From the NCBI GenBank assembly GCA_937965785.1, contig CALCKT010000046.1:31020-95019 (forward strand): 64,000 bases of DNA, written 5' to 3'. Numbering within the stretch: the stretch's first letter is position 1; each line of letters begins with the position of its first letter. This DNA comes from an uncultured Propionibacteriaceae bacterium. Lineage in GTDB: Bacteria; Actinomycetota; Actinomycetes; Propionibacteriales; Propionibacteriaceae. Made by a program: the position numbers and the translations under genes. Below the pieces are notes generated by a model. That model searched no databases. It saw nothing but the letters and a program-made list of their open reading frames with translations, and had not been told where the DNA came from. Shown piece by piece: positions 34,809 to 42,981 of this stretch.

Positions 34809-36248
34809 ATGGATGAGAAAGAGCTGCGCGAGCTCGTGGAACGACTTCGCCTGGTGGGTGCGGATCAGCAGCGCGTGGAGGTCAAGAGCGGGATCGGGAA
34901 AGCGGTGCTGGAGACCCTGAGCGCCTTCTCCAACGGGGCGGGTGGCACCATTCTGGTGGGACTGGAGGAACGCGGGGGGTTCCTGCCGGTGCCTGGCTTC
35001 GACGCGATGGCCCAGCGGGATGCGTTGGTGTCCCGCTGCCAGCAAATGACGCCGACGGTGCGCCCCGACATTGTGTTGGTGCCCTTCGAAGGGAACGTGG
35101 TGGTGGTCGCCACGGTGCCCGAGATGCTGCCTCGCGACAAACCCTGTCACGTGACCTCCAGGGGACGCTATCAGGGCAGCTACCTGCGGACCGGCGACGG
35201 GGACGTGAGGCTGCAGCACTACGAGGTCGACCGGCTGGTGGAGGAGCACGTCCAGCCGGCCTGGGACGAGGAACCCGTGCCCGGGGCCCGCCCGGAGGAC
35301 CTGGACGCCGATGCGCTCGCCAGCTACCTGGAGGGGCAGCGCCAAAGCCGTCCCCGGACCTTCGCCCAGGGCGATGACGCGGCGCTCAGGCGCCTCCGGG
35401 TCGTGCGCGACGGGCATCCCACCCTCGCTGGCCTCCTGGCCATGGGGGAGTATCCGCAGGAGTTCTTCCCCCGGCTCACGGTCACCTTCGCGGTGTTTCC
35501 CGGAACCACGAAGGGCGAGATCGGAACGGGGGTGCGGCTGCTGGACAGCGCCACACTGACGGGCCCGATACCCGAGCTGGTCGAGGCGGGGCTGGCGCTG
35601 GTCAAGAAGAACATGCGGCAGGGAGCCCTGATCGACGACGTCTACCGCCGGGAGCTGCCCGACTACCCGCTGGTCGCAGTGCGTGAGGCCCTGGTCAACG
35701 CGCTCATGCACCGGGACTACTCTCCGATGGCGCGCGGCACCCAGGTGCAGCTCAACATGTACGTCGACCGGCTCGAGGTCATCAACCCCGGTGGGTTGTA
35801 CGGCGCGGTGACCCTGCGAACGCTCGGGACGGCGGGAATCAGCTCGAGCCGCAACCAGCGGCTGGCCTCCCTGCTCGAGAACGTGCGGCTTCCCGATGGC
35901 GGTCTCGTCGCCGAGAACCGGGGAACCGGTTTCGCGGTGATGGCTGCGGAACTTGAGAAGGCCCTCATGCCTCCGATCGAGGTCCGCGACGACCTGGTGA
36001 GTTTCACCGTAACCTTCCGTCGGCGTCGGCTGGCCCGTGGGGAACGCAGGAACACGGCCCGCGCGGGGATCGAGAAAGCACTGGAGGAACGGGCCTCGGC
36101 GACAACCACCGAGCTGGTGGCCGCGACGGGATTCAGCCGGACCGCCGTCCAGCAGGCCCTCAATCAGTTGATTGGGGAGGGGATGGTTGAGGCGATGGAA
36201 CCTCCTCGAAGCCCGCGCCAGCGCTACCGCACCAAGGCGGGTGGGTGA
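34809..36248 (+). CDS. AlbA_2/Schlafen-type domain protein with HATPase-like and winged-helix domains
   Basis: 479 residues. The AlbA_2 domain (about residues 5-125) contains ETLSAFSNGAGGTILVGLEE. A GHKL ATPase-like domain (HATPase_c_4, about 275-375) has VAVREALVNALMHRDYS, INPGGLYG and ENRGTGFAVM. The C-terminal 75 residues hold a helix-turn-helix (TTTELVAATGFSRTAVQQALNQLIGEG). The ATG at 34809 has GGAGGGAAG ahead of it; the GTG at 34788 is inside the palindrome and is unlikely. Proteins of this layout are common solitary regulators or stress/defence accessory genes; the role is not established. Confidence 0.9.
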   Translation: MDEKELRELVERLRLVGADQQRVEVKSGIGKAVLETLSAFSNGAGGTILVGLEERGGFLPVPGFDAMAQRDALVSRCQQMTPTVRPDIVLVPFEGNVVVVATVPEMLPRDKPCHVTSRGRYQGSYLRTGDGDVRLQHYEVDRLVEEHVQPAWDEEPVPGARPEDLDADALASYLEGQRQSRPRTFAQGDDAALRRLRVVRDGHPTLAGLLAMGEYPQEFFPRLTVTFAVFPGTTKGEIGTGVRLLDSATLTGPIPELVEAGLALVKKNMRQGALIDDVYRRELPDYPLVAVREALVNALMHRDYSPMARGTQVQLNMYVDRLEVINPGGLYGAVTLRTLGTAGISSSRNQRLASLLENVRLPDGGLVAENRGTGFAVMAAELEKALMPPIEVRDDLVSFTVTFRRRRLARGERRNTARAGIEKALEERASATTTELVAATGFSRTAVQQALNQLIGEGMVEAMEPPRSPRQRYRTKAGG

Positions 36249-36322
36249 TACGGGGCAGGGGCATGAATCGGGTGGGTATCTCCTGCTCCCTCGTGGTTTC
36301 GCCTGTCTCCTTGTCGTTCCCT

Positions 36323-36407
36323 TGTACGCGACTCGCGGAAGAAAAACGGTTCGACGTCGTGTGGCGACGTTGAACCGTCGAACTTCCGCGATTCGTGTAC
36401 AGGGGGA
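36323..36407. repeat. Hairpin repeat element H, copy B
   Basis: Matches copy A (34605-34686) with only a handful of changes over about 78 bases. The outer arms GTAC-G-CGA (left) and TCG-T-GTAC (right) pair here, while copy A has GTGC and GCGC at the same places. It starts 75 bases after the AlbA_2 gene stop. Confidence 0.85.
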
Positions 36408-36470
36408 GGGGGTCCTGCCATGCCGCGACCTGATGGGCTTCGCCCCGTGTTTCGTGTACAGGGGGAGGGG
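36392..36470. repeat. 20-base direct repeat, two copies
   Basis: TTCGTGTACAGGGGGAGGGG occurs at 36392-36411, where it covers the right end of element H copy B, and again at 36451-36470. The second copy has no accompanying hairpin arm and looks like a broken end of a further element. Confidence 0.75.
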
Positions 36471-36486
36471 TGTTCGCGTGTTGGCT

Positions 36487-37920
36487 CTAGTCGTTGAGCC
36501 TGACCTCCCGGTCGCAGTGGGCGATCACCGCCGGGTCGTGGGTGATCACCAGCATGGGGATGCGTTTCCTGACCTCGGCCAGGACCTCGCAGATGGCGTC
36601 GCGGGTGGTCGCGTCCAGGCTGGAGGTCACCTCGTCGAGCACCAGCAGCCGCGCCCCGGAGACCAATACCCGGGCGATCGCGAAGCGCTGCAGCTGGCCT
36701 CCGGACAGCTGCCTCGGGTGACGGGTTTCCCAGCCGGGTGGCAACCCGACCAGCTCGGCCGCCTCCTCGACGCCCGTTCCCGCCCCGCCGAGCCGTACTG
36801 CCCTGGCATGGGCGCGTGCCAGGGACCGCCCGAGCGACCACGCCGGGTTCACCGAGGTCGCGGGATCCTGCGGCACCCACCCGATAGTCCCGCGCGCCGA
36901 ACGAGGCCAGTCGTCCAGCCGCGCCGGCAGGGCCGTCCCGGCCACGCTCACCTCGCCGTCGCGCCTCGGCCAGAGCCCGACGAGGGTTCGCGCCACCGTC
37001 GACTTGCCTGACCCGGACGGTCCCGTCAACGCCACCGCCTCCCCTTCGAGAACGTCCAGGTCCAGGCCGGTCACGGGAGGATCGGCCAGCCCGGGCGCGC
37101 CCGCCGTCAAGGACCGCACGCACAGCACGGGCTCCGCGTCCCCTCGCGTTCCATCGTTCCGCGGCGCTCCCGGGCGGTCCGCGGCCACGACCTCCCGCGC
37201 CGGGCCACCGTCGGCGAGACGCCCGTTGCGCATCTCCACCACCCGGCTGGTCAGGCGCGCCGCCACCGCGGGGTCGTGGGTGATCACCAGCAGGGTCGCG
37301 TCCAGTTCCGCCACGAGCCGTTCCACCAGACCCAGGGCGGCGTCGACGGCCGACGGGTCGAGCCCGGCGGTCGGTTCGTCGAGCACCAGCAGCTCGGGGC
37401 GGCGTGCCAGGGCGCGGGCCAGCGCCACCCGCCGCCGCTGCCCTCCCGACAGCTCCGCCGGGAAACGATTCAGGAAGTCGCGGGACGTCGGCAGCCCGAA
37501 GACCTCCAGGGCCTCGTCGCGGAGTCGCTGCGCATCCTCACGCGGACCCCGCGACAACTCCGTCATCAGGTATCCGATGCGGCGGGTCGGGGTCAGCGCC
37601 CCGGCCGGGTCCTGGTCCAGCCGGGCGACGCGACGCCGCAGCCCTCGCAGGGCCCCGGGGGAGGCCAACCGGCCATCGGCAACGACGGGCACATCCAGTA
37701 CCGTCACGTTCCCCGCCGCCAGTTCCAGACCGGGCGCGATCGAACCCAGCAGGGCCAGGGACAGGGTCGACTTCCCGGAACCGGATTCCCCTACGAGCCC
37801 GACCCGCTCGCCCCGCTCCACGGCAAGGGCGGTTCCATCCAGGATCGTTCCGGCGGCCGAACGGATCCGCAGGTCGTCGACCTGCACGGCTGGTTCAGTC
37901 ACGGCGACCTCCGAGGGCAT
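36487..37920 (-). CDS. Dipeptide/nickel-type ABC transporter, fused double ATPase
   Basis: 477 residues with two ATPase domains in tandem. Domain 1 (about 1-235) has GESGSGKSTLS, LSGGQRRRVALARALA and LLVLDEPTAGLDP. Domain 2 (about 245-477) has GPSGSGKSTVA, LSGGQLQRFAIARVLV and LLVLDEVTSSLDA. This corresponds to DppD plus DppF or NikD plus NikE joined in one chain. It is the last gene of the six-gene operon and overlaps the preceding permease by 26 bases. It energises the two permeases at 37895-39662. Confidence 0.92.
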   Translation of the reverse strand: MPSEVAVTEPAVQVDDLRIRSAAGTILDGTALAVERGERVGLVGESGSGKSTLSLALLGSIAPGLELAAGNVTVLDVPVVADGRLASPGALRGLRRRVARLDQDPAGALTPTRRIGYLMTELSRGPREDAQRLRDEALEVFGLPTSRDFLNRFPAELSGGQRRRVALARALARRPELLVLDEPTAGLDPSAVDAALGLVERLVAELDATLLVITHDPAVAARLTSRVVEMRNGRLADGGPAREVVAADRPGAPRNDGTRGDAEPVLCVRSLTAGAPGLADPPVTGLDLDVLEGEAVALTGPSGSGKSTVARTLVGLWPRRDGEVSVAGTALPARLDDWPRSARGTIGWVPQDPATSVNPAWSLGRSLARAHARAVRLGGAGTGVEEAAELVGLPPGWETRHPRQLSGGQLQRFAIARVLVSGARLLVLDEVTSSLDATTRDAICEVLAEVRKRIPMLVITHDPAVIAHCDREVRLND

Positions 37921-38680
37921 CGACGAACAGGTTCACGGGCACCGTCAACGCCACCATCGCACCCAACGGGGCCAGCACCGCCCACGGATTGAGCCCCAGA
38001 CCGTCGAGGTTCCGCGACACCATCGTCGGCCACAGGAAACCGGATTCGGCGGCGGTGGTGCCCAGGAAGGAGATGGTGGCCATCAGGTAGAGGGCGGTGA
38101 TCGTCGCCAAGCCCAGGTCGGCCAGGACGGGACGCAGCAGCACCGGCACCACTTCCCGGACCAGCGCCACCGACGTCCTGTCGCCGGCCACCCGGGCCTG
38201 TTCGAAGAACGCCGCCCCCAGCAGTGGCTCCGCGGCCGCCCGGTAGTAGCGGGACGTGAACGGCAGGGTCAGGGCGGTTGCGATCGGGATGGTGGCGTAC
38301 AGCGACGCCCCGGCGCGCTGATAAACCACCAGCGAGGCCACGATCATCGGTGTCACCAGGACGACATCCAGGACGAACCGCGCGAACCATGCCCCCCGGG
38401 CCCGGGTGGCGAGCCACAAACCAGCGGCCAGCCCGACGCCCTGCGAGACCACCGCGGTCAGGAGGGCCGCGATCAGCAACGCCCGGCCGCCCTCCAGGAG
38501 CTGGGGCAGCACCGGCCGCCCCAGGTAGTCGTGTCCCAGTCCGCCCGGACCGCCCACCGAATAGGCGAAGGACGTCGTGGCCGCGGAATTCCCGGTCGCC
38601 GGCGCCAACCACGGGGCGGCCATGGTGAAAAGCACCACCAGCAGGGTGATGCCGCCCCAGATCCTCGCTGAAATGCTCAC
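37895..38680 (-). CDS. Dipeptide/nickel-type ABC transporter permease (DppC/NikC-like)
   Basis: 261 residues, about six helices. A DppC-type N-terminus with one helix (IWGGITLLVVLFTMAAPWLAP) and HDYLGRPVL is followed by the BPD_transp_1 domain with the EAA-like loop RVAGDRTSVALVREVVP. GTG 38680 is chosen because it directly follows the upstream permease stop; a longer frame upstream would overlap that gene. It forms the channel with the permease at 38682-39662. Confidence 0.88.
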   Translation of the reverse strand: MSISARIWGGITLLVVLFTMAAPWLAPATGNSAATTSFAYSVGGPGGLGHDYLGRPVLPQLLEGGRALLIAALLTAVVSQGVGLAAGLWLATRARGAWFARFVLDVVLVTPMIVASLVVYQRAGASLYATIPIATALTLPFTSRYYRAAAEPLLGAAFFEQARVAGDRTSVALVREVVPVLLRPVLADLGLATITALYLMATISFLGTTAAESGFLWPTMVSRNLDGLGLNPWAVLAPLGAMVALTVPVNLFVDALGGRRD

Positions 38681-38681
38681 C

Positions 38682-39662
38682 TCACACCACCGCAACCATG
38701 CGTTCCTGGCGCGCCGAAAGCGCATCCGCGACGGTGAAGGCCACCACCGCGACCACCATCATCAACGCCCCCGCGGCCATCACCACCGGCACCTCCCTGT
38801 CCCCGACGGCCCGCACCAGCGCGAACCCCAGGCCGGGGAAGGAGGTCACGGTCTCGACCACCACGGCCCCACCCAGCAGGTAGGGGATCGTCTGCGCGAG
38901 CAGCTGCAGGACGCCGGGAGCCACCGACGGCAGCAGGTGCCCGGACAGCACCCGCCGCCGCGTCAGTCCCGCCAGTTCTGCCTCGCGCACGTAGGGCGCC
39001 GCGGCGTGGGCGGACACCAGGGCCTGGATGCGACGGGTCAGGGATGCGGAACACACCAGCCACAGCGACAGCGCCGGCATCACCAGGCAGACGGGGTTCT
39101 CCCACACCGTGCGACCCGCGCCGGGCACCGACAGCACCGGCAGCCAGCGGGTCCACACCGCCAGGACGGCCAGCAGTGCGATCGCCACCACGAACTCCGG
39201 TATCGCGGCGGTGGCCACCGAGATCCCCGCCAGGGACCGGCTGACCGGATGTCTCGGACGCGCTCCGGTGACGACCGCGACGGGCAGGGTGACCAGCACC
39301 AACCCCAGCAGCACCACCGCGGCCAGGCTCAACGACGCCAGGGCCGGTTGCGCGATCGTCTCCGCCACGGGCCGGGACGTGATCAGCGTGGTCCCGGGAT
39401 CCCCCCGCAGGATGCCCGTCACCCATTCCAGGTAGCGTTCCAGGACGGGCCGGTCCAGACCCATCCGGGCCCTGGCCGCCTCCACCGCGGCGGCCCCTTT
39501 CCTCGAGGCGCTCGCAGTTGCCGCGTCCCCGGGCAGGGCCTGGATCAACAGGAACAGCAGAAACGAGGCCGCCAGGCACTGGACTGCGGAGCGCGCCAGC
39601 CGCCGCAGCAACCAGCCGGTGAAGGCGGGTCGCTGCGGCGACGCGTCGATGGTTCGTCCCAA
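38682..39662 (-). CDS. Dipeptide/nickel-type ABC transporter permease (DppB/NikB-like)
   Basis: 326 residues. The N-terminal helix LARSAVQCLAASFLLFLLIQALPGD is typical DppB, followed by a periplasmic loop and five helices with the EAA-like loop REAELAGLTRRRVLSGHLLP. It lies 7 bases after the substrate-binding protein gene and one base before its partner permease. Confidence 0.9.
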   Translation of the reverse strand: MGRTIDASPQRPAFTGWLLRRLARSAVQCLAASFLLFLLIQALPGDAATASASRKGAAAVEAARARMGLDRPVLERYLEWVTGILRGDPGTTLITSRPVAETIAQPALASLSLAAVVLLGLVLVTLPVAVVTGARPRHPVSRSLAGISVATAAIPEFVVAIALLAVLAVWTRWLPVLSVPGAGRTVWENPVCLVMPALSLWLVCSASLTRRIQALVSAHAAAPYVREAELAGLTRRRVLSGHLLPSVAPGVLQLLAQTIPYLLGGAVVVETVTSFPGLGFALVRAVGDREVPVVMAAGALMMVVAVVAFTVADALSARQERMVAVV

Positions 39663-39669
39663 GGCCGGA

Positions 39670-41181
39670 TCAGCCGACCGGGTTGAAGGTGGCCTTCGTC
39701 AGCCAGGGAACCTCTTGGACGGTGGTGAAGTTCTCCAGCCCGGCCCGGTACGCGGCGACCTGCTTCTGGAAGCCCCAGATCAGGTCACCGCCCTGGTCGT
39801 GGATCTCCTTGTTGATCTCACCCACCAGCTTCTTCTGTTCGGCCGCGTCCAGGGTGGAGGTGGCCTTCGCCAGGTTCTGCTGGATCGTCTCGGAGCTGAA
39901 ACCGGACAGGTTGAACGAATAGTCGGGTATGACCTGGATGCGGAACTCGGTGATGGGATTGCGGTTGATCCAGTAGGCGGTTGCCGCCTGCGCCTGGTGC
40001 AGTTCTTCCATGTTGCTGTAGTAGGTCTGCGGGTCGCGTTTGTCGACGGTGACCTGCACCCCAACCTCGGCGAACTCCTGGGCCATCAACTCGGCCGAGG
40101 CGACCATGCCCGGCATGACGTCGGCCGCGACGATCGTGAAGGACGTGATTCCCTTCTCCGCGAAGATGCGCTTGGCCTCCTCCTTGTTGGCCACGGTCTG
40201 GGCCACGTCCTCCGGGTAGTTGTCGTATCCCTTGCCGAGCATGTCGTTTGCGACCTCACCGGTGGATCCGAGGACGGTGTTGACCAGCTTGTCCCGGTCC
40301 ACGGTGAGTTTCGCGGCCCGTCGCGCCTCCGGGTCGTTGAAGGGCGCGACGCGGGTGTTGAGGGCCAACTCCAGGGCGGAGGCGGACTCCAGGGTGGGCT
40401 CGGCCACCTTGACGTTGGGAGCCCCGGACAGGGTCGTGAGGGCAGCCGAGTTGAGGCCGGTGGCAAGGTCGATCTCGCCGGTGCGCAGGGCGTTGGCCTG
40501 GGCCGTGGAGTCGGGGATCGGCACCATCGTGACCTGTGGGATGGGCGGGGTGCCGTCCCAGTACTTGTCGTTGGCGTGCAGCTGGTAGCCGGTGCTGGGA
40601 TCCCCCTTGTCGACGACGAAGGGGCCGGCGCCGATGCCGGTGAACTGGCCCTTCGGGGCGATGGAGGAGAACATGCCCAGCGAGGATTCGAGGAAATCGG
40701 AGGCGGGTTTCTTCAGCTTCAGCGTCGCCGTCGACCCGGATGCGCTGGAGGCCTCGAAGTCGATGTCGGAGTACAGGCTGGCGTAGCTGGGGGACTGGGC
40801 GAAATGGGAGAGGGAATCCAGGACGTCCTGCCCGGTGGCGGCGGTGCCGTCGGAGTAGGTCAGGCCGTCGCGCAGCGTGACGGTCCACTCATCGGCGGTG
40901 GCGTTGGGTTCGATGGACTTGGCCAGTGACAGCGTCGCCCCCTTCTTGGTCATGACCGCCAGGGAGTCGTAGACGTTGAACGCCAGCAGCATCGAGCCCG
41001 GTGAGGTGGCGGTTACCGGGTCGAGGGAATCGGTCGGGGCGAAGAGCGCCCCGATCCTGACCGGCTGGGAGGCGCCCGAGGCCGACGGGGAGCTGCCACC
41101 GGAACCGGATGCGCATCCCGTCAGTCCCAGGGCGGCGGCCACGATGACGGCGCCCAGACGCAATCTCCAAGGTTTCATCAT
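39670..41181 (-). CDS. ABC transporter substrate-binding lipoprotein (SBP_bac_5)
   Basis: 503 residues. The signal peptide LRLGAVIVAAALGLTGCASG ends in a lipobox (LTGC), so it is membrane-anchored outside the cell. The mature part is an SBP_bac_5 (peptide/nickel type) fold with LRDGLTYSDGTAATGQDVLDS and NPEARRAAKLTVDRDKLV-like segments (ND-PEARRAAK). It captures peptides, metal chelates or opines for the downstream permeases. It is the third gene of the operon, after the two exporter-fold ABC proteins. Confidence 0.92.
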   Translation of the reverse strand: MMKPWRLRLGAVIVAAALGLTGCASGSGGSSPSASGASQPVRIGALFAPTDSLDPVTATSPGSMLLAFNVYDSLAVMTKKGATLSLAKSIEPNATADEWTVTLRDGLTYSDGTAATGQDVLDSLSHFAQSPSYASLYSDIDFEASSASGSTATLKLKKPASDFLESSLGMFSSIAPKGQFTGIGAGPFVVDKGDPSTGYQLHANDKYWDGTPPIPQVTMVPIPDSTAQANALRTGEIDLATGLNSAALTTLSGAPNVKVAEPTLESASALELALNTRVAPFNDPEARRAAKLTVDRDKLVNTVLGSTGEVANDMLGKGYDNYPEDVAQTVANKEEAKRIFAEKGITSFTIVAADVMPGMVASAELMAQEFAEVGVQVTVDKRDPQTYYSNMEELHQAQAATAYWINRNPITEFRIQVIPDYSFNLSGFSSETIQQNLAKATSTLDAAEQKKLVGEINKEIHDQGGDLIWGFQKQVAAYRAGLENFTTVQEVPWLTKATFNPVG

Positions 41182-41223
41182 TCCTGCTTTCTCGTGTTGC
41201 TGTTCGGTTTCTTTGGTTCGGGT

Positions 41224-42981
41224 TCAGACCAAGGACCATCCGCTGGCGCTGCTGCGGTACTCCCAGAAGTCGCGGTAGGGGCCGTCGATTCCCACCAGGT
41301 CATTGTGCCGACCCTGCTGCGCGATCCGGCCATCGGCCCCCAATACCACCACCTGGTCGGCGGCGGCGATGGTTTCCAGCTTGTGGGCGATGACGATCAG
41401 GGTGGAGGAGCGCCTCAGTTCCTCCAAGGCGGCCACGATGTTCGCCTCGTTCTCGGCGTCCAAGGCGCTGGTGGCCTCGTCGAGGAGCACGATGGGTGCC
41501 CGTTTCAGCAGGGCGCGGGCGATGGAGACGCGCTGCCGTTCACCACCGGACAGGGCCCTGCCGCCCTCACCGACCCGGGTCTCCCAGCCACCGGGGAGCC
41601 GTTCGACGATCTCCGTCACCCCGGCGAGGTCTGCGGCGTGGCGCACCTCGTCGTCGGTGGCGTCCTGGCGGCCCAGGCGGATGTTGGCCTCCAGGGTGTC
41701 ATCGAAAAGGTAGACGTCCTGGAAAACCATAGACAGCTGCGACATCAGGTCCTCGGTGGTCAGCTGCTTCACATCCACCCCGCCAACCTTGAGCTGCCCG
41801 GAGTCGACGTCGTAGAACCGTGCGACCAGACGGGCGATGGTGGTCTTGCCGCTGCCGGAGGGGCCGACGAGGGCGCACATCGAACCGCTGGGCACCGTCA
41901 TCGAGATCCCGCGCAGCACCGGCACGCCGGCCTGGTAGCCGAAATCGACGTCGACCAGTTCGACGCTGCCGTCGGAGGGCACATCGGGGGATGTGTCGGG
42001 TTCGGGCAGCACGGGGGAGTCCATGACCTGATCGATGTGGTTCATCATCTGTCGGCGCTCCTCGAAACCGATCATCATGGCCCCGACGTCGCTCAGCATC
42101 GTCATGAACCGCAGGCACATGCCGATGGTGACGATCGCCTGCAGCGGGGCGAGTTGCGACGACAGCGCCAGGGTGGCGGACAGGACGATCATGGAGATCA
42201 CCACGAGTTGGGCGAAGGCGCCGTTGACCATGTTGCCGACGGCCTCCCACCAGAAGGCGCGCCGCGAGTCGCGGTGGTTTTTCTCGAATGCCGTCCTGAG
42301 GCCCGGTGGGTTTGGTGCGTTGCAGGAACGCAGCGCCCCTTGGCAGCGGGAGAACTCGATGATGCGGGCCGCCAGTTCGACCTCGGAGGGTTCGGCGATG
42401 GCCTTGCCGTGGTTCAGGATGCGCCGTCCGATGATGAGGCCCACGGTCAGCACGGGAGCCGCGCAGGTCAGCAGCAGACCGAGCCGCCAGTCCCAGAACC
42501 AGGCTCCGATCCCGATCACGACGCAGGCGGCCGCATCGACCCGCAGCTTGTACAGGAAGTGCGCCACCGACTGCGACAGGGACATCATCTCCTGGCTGGC
42601 CATCCGCGACATCCAGCCCGCCGACGACGGATCGAACCAGGACAGGGGCAGCCTCGCGACCTTGTCGCCGATGCTGTGATGGACGCTCTGCATGAAACCG
42701 AGCGCACCCAGGTACCCGGTGCGGGTGCCTATGAAGTCGATGGCGAGGGTGCCGACGGCGGTGATGAGCAGAACCACCAGCCAGCCGCCGAAATCCAGCC
42801 CCCAGCTCGGGGAGCCCGTCGTCAGGGCTACGGAGGTCGGCAGCAGCGCCAGCAGCGCGAACCCGGTCAGTGTCCCGGCCGCCACACCAATGGTGAGGCC
42901 CGTGGACAACTGCCGCCACTGGGATGGTGTCATGAGGCGGCGGTAGCGGGGCAGCAACGCGTTGCGGTTGATGTCGCTCAT
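41224..42981 (-). CDS. ABC transporter ATP-binding/permease, siderophore type (IrtB/YbtQ-like)
   Basis: 585 residues: six N-terminal helices (type IV ABC exporter fold) and an ATPase domain with GPSGSGKTTIARLVARFYD, LSGGERQRVSIARALL and VLLDEATSALDAENEANI. It overlaps the partner gene (ATGA at 42978-42981), so the two probably form a heterodimer. IrtAB and YbtPQ have this exporter fold but import iron siderophores; others export peptides. The direction cannot be read from the sequence. Confidence 0.85.
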   Translation of the reverse strand: MSDINRNALLPRYRRLMTPSQWRQLSTGLTIGVAAGTLTGFALLALLPTSVALTTGSPSWGLDFGGWLVVLLITAVGTLAIDFIGTRTGYLGALGFMQSVHHSIGDKVARLPLSWFDPSSAGWMSRMASQEMMSLSQSVAHFLYKLRVDAAACVVIGIGAWFWDWRLGLLLTCAAPVLTVGLIIGRRILNHGKAIAEPSEVELAARIIEFSRCQGALRSCNAPNPPGLRTAFEKNHRDSRRAFWWEAVGNMVNGAFAQLVVISMIVLSATLALSSQLAPLQAIVTIGMCLRFMTMLSDVGAMMIGFEERRQMMNHIDQVMDSPVLPEPDTSPDVPSDGSVELVDVDFGYQAGVPVLRGISMTVPSGSMCALVGPSGSGKTTIARLVARFYDVDSGQLKVGGVDVKQLTTEDLMSQLSMVFQDVYLFDDTLEANIRLGRQDATDDEVRHAADLAGVTEIVERLPGGWETRVGEGGRALSGGERQRVSIARALLKRAPIVLLDEATSALDAENEANIVAALEELRRSSTLIVIAHKLETIAAADQVVVLGADGRIAQQGRHNDLVGIDGPYRDFWEYRSSASGWSLV

